Assembly: GCA_031763025.1 (NCBI GenBank)
Contig: JASSKH010000005.1
Location: 17,016,128 to 17,080,127, forward strand
DNA length: 64,000 bases
Direction: 5' to 3'
From: Macrocystis pyrifera
Lineage: Eukaryota; Sar; Phaeophyceae; Laminariales; Laminariaceae
Shown here: one piece after another, positions 48,520 through 55,021 of the stretch
Layout: every line of letters starts with the position of its first letter
Position numbering within the stretch: position 1 is the first letter of the stretch
Position numbers and translations under genes: made by a program
Notes under the pieces: model-generated
Told to the model about the DNA's origin: nothing
Database searches by the model: none
The model's input: the letters and a program-made list of their open reading frames with translations, nothing else

Positions 48520-51500
48520 CTTTTCTAGCTCATTCTTTTCAAGTGTCTGCCAGATCCCCTGCGAGGGGGTACGATGGTTTGTTGCTATAATGAAATATAT
48601 ACATATACCAGGTATATTTTTGTTTCTTTTTTTTTTGTTTCTTTTCTCTTTCGAATTGTCTTTGTTTTGTTTTGTTTTTCTCTTTGTTTCGTTTTTGTTT
48701 CTCTAGGTCATGGAACGGGTATGTCGTGCCTGTCGTACGCAGTATGATGACATGGCATTGCATTGCATACGTGGCAACGTAGTATCTCTGTGGCGTAGCT
48801 TTGTGACCACATAACTTGTATCTCTTTAGGATTGAAGAATCGGCACGGACACTGGTTGTGCTGGATGTCGACGGGTAGAAAGAACGGTTTAATGTGAAGA
48901 AAACAACAACATAGTAAATAGGACCTCCCCGGTGGCTTCGTAGGTGGTCCGCGTGCGTATCAAGATCAATTTCGTGGGTTCAAATCTCACCGAGTGCATG
49001 CTCGTAGGGTCTTTTTCTTGCATAAAAAATTGATAAGCGGAAAGCGCGAGAGCGTGAGTTAGCTACATTCGATGAAAGTCGACGAGCACTGGGAATGCTG
49101 AATTTGAACCCTACGCGCGACAAAAATGAAGGCACGTACCGGGGGGGAGAATGGACGACACCTGTGACCACGGTTTGTCCAGAAGATCGTCGAGGGTAAA
49201 ACTTCCTACGAGTGGACTGGAAAGTAAAAGTGATGAAAATAAAAAAAATAAAAAAAAGTAAATAGGACCTACCATAGAGACAAAAAACTGCATATTTCCC
49301 TATTTTATACCTAGGAGGCATTATCCACGAGAACGATGACCTCTCCTTCGAAATCGAGCGACGAATCCGTCTGATGCGGGCATGCCTCAAACGGTATGGT
49401 CCGGAACTGTACGATAGGACGAACGCACCGCTTAGTCTGAAAGTCCGGATGCTGAAGGCCGAGGTGATTGAGACCTTGCTGTACGGTTGCGTGACGTGGA
49501 CCCTCAATGCGGACCACTTCGCCAAGCTTCGATCAGCCCACCACGAAGTCCTTCTGCGAGTCATTGGTTTCCAGCGCCGAATACGCACCGACCACACCAC
49601 CCTCTCGTATGCGAAGGCGCTCAGGATAACACGATGCGAAAGTATCGAAACGACCATCCGTAAACGGCGACTCTTCTTTGCGGGGGCTCTGGTGCGGCAA
49701 CACGAGGGGCGATTGCCCAGTCGGTTGATGTTCGGGACGATCGCTGGTGGGGGGAGCCCGAAACCAGGCGGGCAGCCCAAGACTTGGCCAAGGGCCATTG
49801 CTGAGGACCTTAGAGTGTTCAAAGCCACCGAGGGATCAACGGAAGACTCCCCCTTAGTCTTTGGAGTTGGGACCGCACTGTGGCCCACTGCAGCAAAACA
49901 GACGGGAAAGTGGTACCGGGGAATCCTCGAAGCAGCTGAACAGTTCATAGGCAGGTGGCACGAGGCTGAGGCAAAGCTGAGTAGACAGCGCCGTGCATCC
50001 GCTGCAGGTAGTGTTAGAGGGAATGGGGGGAGGGGTAACAGCAGGAGGGGTAGAAGGAACACCGTACAAGTGTATGGGGGCAGGGGGGGGAACAGGAGGA
50101 GTAGAAGGGAAACCGCGGTAGAAGAGAGTAGCAGAGAGACCGCAGATAGGGTAGCAAGGTACCAGGCCGACTAATAGGTTGGACTTTCTTTGCTACTCGT
50201 ACCGCCAACTGCTGCGGCCGTTCGGTATGTATTTTGATTTTTTTCCATGACTTAACTTTTTCCTATATTTTTCCCCCTTCTTATCCTTATGAAAGAAGTA
50301 CTACATAGTGGGTGGGTGACGAGCGTATTTTGGCCCACTCATTATTGCTCTTTTTACTTAGTTAAGTGTTCACCGGGATGCATAGTCCCCTTTTTCCTTG
50401 TCGTATATTTCCCCTTGCACGTCCCTTTTGGCTCATGCTCGGGGTAAGTATGTATGTGTCTGAGCTTTGGCTTCCCATTTTATTTATTTATTTGGGATTC
50501 TTCTCCTTTTCTTTTTCTTTTTCTTGTTCTTTTTCGGTTTGGTTTCTTCGTTGCTTCTCTTTCTTTATGGTGTATTTTGGTTGCTGGCGTATATATGTAT
50601 GTTGTGTCGGCCGCACCTATTAATAGTGCGAAGGCATGGTATTGCGTAGGCTATTAATGCATTACGGTGTGTTATCTCTGTGTCGTAGTCTGTGACCACA
50701 GAGCTCGTATCTTTCTAGGGTGAAGAATCAGCACGGACACTGGGCTTGCTGGATGTCGACGAGTAGAAGAACGGTTTAATGTGAAGAACACACACACACA
50801 CCAACAATCTTTGGTCCTATTTACTATGGTACCCCGTAATAGTGTACGTACGACTGCTCTCTCACTGAGTACCATGGTATGAGAAATAGTCTGCCGTACC
50901 TGGTACGTCATACGCAACCTCTACAATAGAAGATAGGTTTTGGTGCTGTCTGCTGTCTCGTTGCGTCGTTGCGTTGCATTACGCATTTCATCGAAAAAAA
51001 AGTATGGTTGGTTGCATGCAGCTGGAGAACCGATGGTTGCTCAGGCCCCTCGAACCAAAAATGTCAAAAGACGTGCCAAGCAACCCAAAGAGTGCGCTGT
51101 CCAACAAGGGGTGAGCTGCTGTCAAGGGTGCAGGGTGTAGGGCCAGAGTTTTTCAGGATAAAACCTTGTAGTTTTGCGTCAGTCAAGAGGTATGTCAAGG
51201 CAAAGTTGCTGTCCGTCAAGGAGTGAAAGTGCTGTCTTCTGATATCTTTGCGTCGAACTGCACTTCTATACGTACGTAATACTATAATGAACTCACAGCT
51301 GACGTTTTTTTTTTTTTTTTTTTATAAATTTTTCAATACGGCAGCAGGTGGCTGTGAGTTCGACTGATTAAATATTAATAGTTGACACTCAACTTTGCAA
51401 GCTAGCTGCGTAATACGCCTCGTCTATATTCCATTTTTACTTAATTTACAATTATTGTGATAAACCGGGCGCGCGTATTCTATATGTGATTCCTTGTCAA

Positions 51501-52061
51501 AGATATAGGCCAGCGGCTCCCCTGGATGCTGCCCGGGTCAACAGGACAATTAAAAAAATTATAAAAATAAACGCTCGCAAGACCTGCTGCCATGCCGCCA
51601 TCTCACAATTTAACTAAAACTATCAATGGGTGCCCGCTCAGAAGTATCATGCCGAGGAGTCACCCCGACAAGAGCACCGCTTTGATGCTGCTCCGCACAC
51701 CATGAATGGAGGAGGCTGTACGAATCTACTGCTGTTGTTGAAGGCTAGCTATATAGAAAGCAGTACAGCAGAACGAGGTACGTATAATACGAGTAGCGCT
51801 GAGTACTCTGCCGCTGTCAGCAGGGTAGCACTGCTGCTGCTGTCCGCTCGTGGTGGAACAACGCACCAAACAACAAATATGTACCCAACAATACAAGTCG
51901 TGTTGTACTGCCCGACTGCCCGTACCTCAATCGTAAATGGCTTCGGAGAAACTGTCGTTGTGCACTCGATTCTCGTGACTTTCCCACCATTGCTCTCGCG
52001 CTCCAGAATGTTCTTGGCGAGACCAGCCATGAACACGACCACAGAGTCCTCAAGCTTCACG
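35441..52061 (-). CDS. cyclophilin-type prolyl isomerase with C-terminal membrane anchor (5' end not found)
   Basis: Minus-strand exons: 52061-51926 (..KVTRIECTTTVSPKPFTIE), 46543-46335 (VYHAWSPYGAERYVNLVEDD, then FFRCVKNFLVQFGI), about 41455-41406 (FAVNCTGRQKDTQ), 36572-36379 (LFITFADLPHLGS, PWETPLGLVTEGM, GYGDQKPF) and 35729-35441 (KEFPLISFFKGCKVV, TGA stop). In that order they follow the cyclophilin fold, keeping the R..F..Q active-site residues. The last exon adds an acidic/Ser linker, then a membrane helix (GAILLALVFPVIICGAIIW) and a basic tail, so the enzyme is probably anchored in a membrane. Junction phases agree except at the third exon, where the frame is one base off beside an eight-base T homopolymer: a sequence error, an unusual acceptor or decay. 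About 880 coding bases are spread over more than 16.6 kb, and the introns are packed with repeats. Exons upstream of 52061 were not found. Confidence 0.8.
35776..35823. repeat. G homopolymer (41 pure G), C-rich on the transcribed strand
   Basis: Lies in the last intron of the cyclophilin gene, beginning about 50 bases upstream of the 3' splice site at 35730. It probably extends or replaces a polypyrimidine tract. A second run (18 G, 36597-36614) lies just upstream of the preceding acceptor at 36573. Confidence 0.9.
36858..37150 (+). repeat. GATC-rich repeat, copy 2
   Basis: Shows GATCTATCTGCCCTATAAGG, CACAACCTCTCACAACGGCA and GATCTATCTGTAGATAGATC. It lies in an intron of the cyclophilin gene. 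Confidence 0.65.
37749..39934. mobile_element. foldback element made of inverted AATTGTCC satellite blocks
   Basis: The outer ends are imperfect inverted repeats: ACCCTGGACAATAGACAAT..CAATAGTCTATT at the left, and its complement-like AATAGACTATTG..ATTGTCCAGGGT at the right. Inside, about 42-base units (core CAATTGTCCGGACAATTCCA) run in one orientation at 37845-38310, in the opposite orientation at 38540-39060, and in the first orientation again at 39340-39890. A roughly 270-base unique segment lies at 39065-39335. No transposase is present, so it would be non-autonomous. It sits in an intron of the cyclophilin gene. Confidence 0.7.
40025..40240 (+). repeat. 33-kb repeat family, partial copy
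   Basis: Distal part of the unit (from AAGAAAATCCGCCTCAAA.GGCGG to ACTACGGCCATTGCATGGG), ending in a C run. Confidence 0.7.
40544..40654. mobile_element. MITE-1 copy
   Basis: Intact termini CTATTACGGGGGACC and CCCCCGTAATAG, total 111 bases. The left arm has the GTTAACAGG variant. Confidence 0.85.
40845..41092 (+). repeat. 33-kb repeat family, partial copy
   Basis: Starts at CAATCAATTCGACACTACTT and runs through GGTTCTCAGTGGGATGCAGC to CGACCGCGGCCATCGCATGG and a terminal C run. More diverged than the 33-kb units. Confidence 0.65.
41460..43868. other. intron sequence, no further gene
   Basis: A 165-codon plus frame at 42680-43177 lies in DNA rich in TACTCGCAGTACT-type words like those of the 17-22 kb duplicates. 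It is Thr/Ser/Arg-rich without a recognised domain and is not called. Confidence 0.3.
43869..43977. mobile_element. MITE-1 copy
   Basis: The left terminus is eroded (ATTTACGTGGGACCATAG). The right terminus GGTCCCCCGTAATAG is intact. Confidence 0.8.
44430..44540. mobile_element. MITE-1 copy
   Basis: TTATTACGGAGGACCATAG at the left and GACCCCTGTAATAG at the right. The centre is AATATTGTTAGTAAAAATAG. Confidence 0.85.
44584..44693. mobile_element. MITE-1 copy
   Basis: TGACGGGGGTCCATAGTTAA at the left and ACCCCCGTAGTAG at the right. It abuts a MITE-2 left arm at 44693. Confidence 0.75.
44693..44881. mobile_element. MITE-2 interrupted by a MITE-1
   Basis: The MITE-2 left arm (GGACTGCAGTCCCGTTTCAG) ends at about 44731. 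Its right arm (GGTTTGTGCCCAAAGCGGGA, then CTGCAGTCCTA) resumes at about 44842. The material between them is a complete MITE-1. This gives the relative age: MITE-2 first, MITE-1 later. Confidence 0.75.
44732..44841. mobile_element. MITE-1 copy inserted in MITE-2
   Basis: Clean termini CTATTACGGGGGGCCATAG and GGTCCCCCGTAATAG. The immediate flanks are the two halves of the MITE-2 described for 44693-44881. Confidence 0.9.
44882..44960. mobile_element. MITE-2 right-arm fragment
   Basis: CTTAGAATTTGACTGGTTTG and CGGGACTGCAGTCCTACTGC without a left arm. Similar half copies are at 45190-45260 and 45285-45340. Confidence 0.6.
44971..45183. mobile_element. two abutting MITE-1 copies
   Basis: Copy one (about 44971-45082) ends CCCCCGTACTAG. 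Copy two (about 45083-45183) begins directly with TAGTAAATAGGACC, lacking its outermost 14 bases, and ends CCCCCCGCAATAG. A stray left terminus CTATTACCGGGGGCC at 44956-44970 precedes them, suggesting insertion of one element into the end of another. Confidence 0.75.
45190..45445. mobile_element. MITE-2 cluster: two half copies and one complete copy
   Basis: Half copies lie at 45190-45260 and 45285-45345. A complete palindromic copy lies at 45354-45445 (CTGTACTCCCGTTTTGGGCA and complement, ending AGTACTAAAAGGGTTAA). Confidence 0.7.
45538..45648. mobile_element. MITE-1 copy
   Basis: Left TTAATACGGGGAACCATAG and right GGTCTCCCGTATTAG. Both termini share a T in place of the usual base, so the mutation is paired across the palindrome. 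Confidence 0.8.
45838..46205 (+). repeat. GATC-rich repeat, copy 3
   Basis: Same order of words as copy 2 (GTTGCCAGGTGGGAGCCAC, CACATATTTCCTG, ACATCTCATAACGGCAGG), ending in four or more tandem GATCTATCTGTAGAT words. Confidence 0.65.
46221..46319. mobile_element. MITE-2, complete copy
   Basis: TTAACCCTTGTTTAGGACTG to GGTCCTAAAAGGGTCAAC, with the centre AAACCACTCAAATTACAAGT. It lies a few bases from the donor of the 46.5-kb cyclophilin exon. Confidence 0.8.
46825..46990. repeat. 21-base minisatellite and a 100-base repeat shared with 52.9 kb
   Basis: Three units of about ATCGAAATCGAACCGCATAGG at 46825-46889. They are followed by CTGAGGCTGTTTCCTATGCG and about 90 more bases that match 52899-53000. 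Confidence 0.6.
47552..47740 (+). pseudogene. P-loop (PIF1/Helitron-helicase-like) fragment
   Basis: The plus frame here reads IIFLCIFLGPAGTGKSFIIE, a near-perfect Walker A in the context typical of PIF1-type helicases, such as those of Helitron elements. No Walker B or later helicase motif follows, and the frame enters a MITE within 120 bases. At most this is a short remnant. Chance cannot be excluded because the motif is short. Confidence 0.3.
47874..48909 (+). mobile_element. non-LTR retrotransposon, 5'-truncated 3' end (LINE copy 1)
   Basis: Carries the end of the open frame (RETAVDESRKEMADRVARYR, then AD and stop near 48043), matching the C-terminus of copy 2. A second, frame-broken repeat of the same end lies at about 48290-48400. 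The 3' end GAAGAATCGGCACGGACACT..TGTGAAGAAAACAACAA is shared with copy 2. Confidence 0.65.
48412..48720. other. T-rich part of the LINE 3' region
   Basis: Long TTTC/TTTG-rich sequence, including a T tract at 48497-48519. A similar pyrimidine-rich stretch occurs at 50480-50580 in copy 2, so it belongs to the element. Confidence 0.5.
48927..49256 (+). mobile_element. tRNA-derived SINE, copy 4 (type copy)
   Basis: 330 bases. The tRNA-like head has box-A-like TGGCTTCGTAGGTGG and box-B-like GGGTTCAAATCTC about 45 bases later. A unique body follows (GGAAAGCGCGAGAGCGTGAG, GATCGTCGAGGGTAAAAC), and the copy ends in an A-rich tail (AAAATAAAAAAAATAAAAAA). AGTAAATAGGACCT stands directly before the head (48913-48926) and directly after the tail (49257-49270), a 14-base target duplication. 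This fixes both ends and shows retroposition into a MITE-1. Other copies are at 4.1, 8.5, 18.7 and 53.8 kb. It encodes no protein. Confidence 0.9.
49311..50805 (+). mobile_element. non-LTR retrotransposon, 5'-truncated (LINE copy 2)
   Basis: An open frame runs from LGGIIHENDD at 49311 to a stop at 50174. It holds the C-terminal end of a LINE-type reverse transcriptase: KVRMLKAEVIETLLYGCVTW, the usual YGC.TW signature after the thumb, then LRVIGFQRRIRTDHTTLSY and LRQH-type sequence, followed by a Gly/Arg-rich tail. The catalytic FADD region is missing, so the copy is 5'-truncated and dead. The 3' end (to TGTGAAGAACACACACACAC) matches copy 1. Confidence 0.8.
50842..51925. other. intron sequence, nothing assigned
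   Basis: A T tract at 51307-51325 and an ATAAACCGGGCGCGCGTATT stretch at 51453 share words (complement) with the insert in the 29-kb satellite. The 162-codon plus frame at 51630-52118 overlaps a real minus exon and is rejected. Confidence 0.35.
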
Positions 52062-52857
52062 CTCAAGATCAACGACAAAATGATGACAGCAAAATATTAC
52101 GAAAAATATTTTCAGTAAAGGGTTCATATGACATGAAGGCATTATCAATAAGGGCAACTGCAATGTTTTACGGGGGTGGGGCCCCGTACCTTCTCTACTG
52201 TTCTACCCTTCTTGCTCTTAGCCCGTTGTTGTACGAACTAGTTGCGATGAAGACTACTGAAGCCCTGCTTGCAATTGGAGTTGGGCTCGGTTCCGCGAGA
52301 GAAGGGCAATCGAAGAAATGCGGAGGCGGCGAAGATATGGCGTATCACGAGAAGATACGGATCGGCGTGCTGTATCGCCCCGAGGTGAATAACTGCTGTT
52401 TTACTGCTGTTGCCGTACATGTACATTCAGGAGTGTCCTGATATGCACAGCAGTCAAGAAAAAGTTCACATAATAAGCACGCAGCAGCTCGTATATTATG
52501 CCTGGTACCTTGTTTGAGAATTGTACATATAGACGTAGTTGTATCCTGTGGGCTATGACCTTGATAATATGGAGGTTGTGTACGTAGCCCATGTGAGGTT
52601 ACCTGGTACCAGTACGTCGTTACGTCTATATACCTTGCTGCTGGGCGACCGCTCGCTTTTTGTAGCATTTTCTTCGTAGCGGAGTTTGTTGAGTCACTCC
52701 CTGAAGGCTCGTATCATGCGTGTGGATACCTGGTACACGACTTGATATCAGCAGCCATAAATTCGCCATGTCTCAAACTTCTTCAGATGTTACCAGAATA
52801 AAACGATGCTGTTCCAATGAGCGAGGGTTTTTGTCGCGAAACTGTATAGGGTACAAG
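52062..52857. other. upstream of the last traced cyclophilin exon
   Basis: The 5' exons of the cyclophilin gene should lie at or beyond this interval, but none was identified. A plus register at 52247-52386 (TTEALLAIGVGLGSAREGQ, ending RPE before GTGAAT) is protein-like but isolated. Confidence 0.25.
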
Positions 52858-53000
52858 GGCTCCGCTTCGCGGGCGGCAGATCGCCGCCCGCTACGCTCGC
52901 TGAGGCTGTTTCCTATGCGGTTCAGATGTTGAGTTTCAGATTTGGGCCCGATCGCATACTCAGCTTCGAAACCTCGCAAATCGAAACAGTCGTCCTATTT
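52858..53000. repeat. GC-rich hairpin copy 3 and repeat shared with 46.9 kb
   Basis: The hairpin CGCTTCGCGGGCGGC..GCCGCCCGCTACGCTCG (52863-52900) is followed by TGAGGCTGTTTCCTATGCGG and sequence matching 46895-46990. In the 46.9-kb copy the hairpin is missing at the same place, which suggests that the hairpin itself moved. Confidence 0.55.
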
Positions 53001-53447
53001 AACACGAGTATTAGGCCATCTCTTATGGCAAACCGGTTTTGGTTTCTGGAAATCGAGGTTTCAGCACCTTCGCAGGCGTGTTTGACCAGGGAAACGGGCG
53101 AATCGGGCACGCCTTTCTTGGAGTGCCAGCCTTTTTGCGAGAGGATTGCAACTAGGCAACGCCGTTTGCCGTTTCTTCAGGATAGCAGTTGAAAAAATGT
53201 CGATACACTCCAGTTTTCTCTGTTCAGTTTCGGACGCGATTTATCTGAAAAAGAGGCCATTTTTCGGCTGAAACGTCGATATACATCTGAAAATGCCTTG
53301 ATGATTTTTTTGTCTGAAAATGACAATGTTATGGAATGTTAGCACATGACCATGTATGAGTCAATGTTCAAGTAGCACTGCTCTTGTGTCGTAGATCATA
53401 GTATATGTACCGTTTCGGCTTGTAACGTATATTATGCGGAGGAATAG

Positions 53448-53519
53448 CAGCCGTATCGTCTCTGCTCGTAGGACTGAGTATCGCAGCCGTATCGTCTCTG
53501 CTCGTAGGACCGAGTATCT
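53448..53519. repeat. 36-base tandem duplication
   Basis: Two units of GCAGCCGTATCGTCTCTGCT plus CGTAGGAC(T/C)GAGTATC in direct succession. Confidence 0.8.
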
Positions 53520-53765
53520 CACTCTCTGATGTGACCTTTATCCGGATCGTGATGATATCCTAGCTGCCTACCCATCTCTGGAAGCTGCCGTCATCTGGAC
53601 TCCTGCATTCTATGTGGAGTACATCTGTGTGTGTTGGCCATCTAAGCGCCAGTGTTTACGTGTTATCACGTCCTCTTCTCTCTACCGCACGGGAGTATCT
53701 TACTCCCCGGGCCACCGCTTGCCGGTGTCATATCTCGGGTAACACCGAGGACACAGCTTCTGTCT

Positions 53766-54101
53766 TTTTTTTTTTTTTTTTTTTTTTAATTTGTTTTTTT
53801 TCATCACTTTTACTTTCCAGCCCACTCGTAGGAGGTTTTACCCTCGACGATCTTCTGGACAAGCCGTGGTCACAGGTGTCGTCCCTTCTCCCCCCCGGTA
53901 CGTGCCTTTATTTTTTGTCGCGCATAGGGTTCAGCATTCCCACTGCTCGTCGATTTTCATCGAATGTAGCCAACTCACGCTTTCGCGCTTTCCGCTTATC
54001 AATTTTTATGCAAGAAAAAGTCCCTATGAGCATGCACTCGGTGAGACTTGAACCCACGAAATTGATCTTGACAGGCACGCGGACCACCTACCAAGCCACC
54101 G
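53766..54101 (-). mobile_element. tRNA-derived SINE, copy 5
   Basis: Full-length minus copy: T tract (tail) at 53766-53786, head ending at about 54101. TGTCT at 53761-53765 and again at 54102-54106 is a possible short target duplication. The 185-codon plus frame across it is a SINE shadow. It lies upstream of the copia gag frame, perhaps in the leader or 5' LTR of that element. Confidence 0.85.
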
Positions 54102-54106
54102 TGTCT

Positions 54107-55021
54107 ACATTGTCAGGGTACAACGCAAATATCCATATTGGTTTTATGAGCCTCGCGTTTTGCGAGTAGTGTGCACACACATCTTCTCTGCGGAGGTCTC
54201 TTCTGTCGGAGTGAGCTTCTGCTGGAGGTCTACATTGAGTCAACCCGTCTGCTGTTGGATCCGGACTGATCACCTGGATTCTCGGCTGCACATTCGGTAC
54301 GATACTGCTGTGTGTAAAGCATTCGGGGGCATAACTTCTAGGCGTTGATCCCGGTCGGCGAATAGAGCTGTACAGGGTTGTTGGTTTGCACGTGCAGAGT
54401 ACCGTTCAGGTGTTCCGCGTGTGTGTAATTGATTTACCGAAATCGCCTGCGCGTGTCGTATCGCGAGGCGTAGTCTGTCCAAGATACCTTCCAGCTGCTG
54501 GGTGCCGACTTAGTAGCGTGTGAAAAGGGTGAGGATCTGGCTAGGCTGGGTGCATCCGTTGCGGCAGCCTCATAAATACAACGTGCTTCACGTTACCTGC
54601 GCGTGCGTCGTCACGCGAGGTACGATCTACATCCAAGACTACCTTCTCGTACCATTTGTGGCGCGTGCGTAAGGTTGAGGATTCGACCAGTCTGAGCAGT
54701 GCATCTGACCCGTGTGACTGCAGGACGTGGCCGGAGTTGACGCCTCCGACGCCACACACCGCAGCTTAGTCACCTGTGGTAGGTTCTTCCTGTGTCTCCT
54801 GGAGCATAGGAGTCTGGGCGGATACTGGTGAGTGTCCGGCGGACTAGGGTTGTGAGCTTCAGGGCTGCAATCCTGCAAAGCCTACATCCGTGTAGCAAAA
54901 CTATCGCCGTGCACCGTCCCTTGAGCGTCGAGCTTACTCAGGTACTCGGGGCGTTATGCGTGTGAGGAAAGCCTGCGCGCCTGGCGCGTAGCGCCGGTCG
55001 TTGCCTAAGGGTCGGGAGGCG
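54107..55021. other. probable leader of the copia element
   Basis: No credible gene. The stretch may be 5' LTR and leader of the retrotransposon that follows, but no TG..CA terminal repeat pair or tRNA primer-binding site was found by eye. Confidence 0.3.

Larger units (their letters stand above)
47859..50841. mobile_element. single MITE-1 split by a SINE and two non-LTR retrotransposon ends
   Basis: Pieces of one MITE-1 occur in order. The left end TATTACGGGGGGCCA is at 47859-47873. CATAGTAAATAGGACCT is at about 48910-48926. ACCATAGAGACAAAAAACTG..TTTTATAC is at about 49271-49310. CAACAATCTTTGGTCCTATT..CCCCGTAATA runs from about 50806 to 50841. Between them sit retrotransposon ends at 47874-48909 and 49311-50805 and a SINE at 48927-49256. 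The whole stack lies in the 5.4-kb intron between the 52-kb and 46.5-kb cyclophilin exons. Confidence 0.8.

Noticed and set aside
48980-50062. 360-codon minus-strand open frame
   Set aside because: It runs through a SINE and the antisense of a LINE reverse-transcriptase frame. The same pseudo-peptide appears in the other SINE copies (18622-18942, 53612-54169), so it is a repeat shadow.
51749-52078. Initially read as a PHO80-like cyclin exon
   Set aside because: The segment ending PKPFTIE splices in phase to VYHAWSPYGAERY at 46543 and fits the start of the cyclophilin domain far better.
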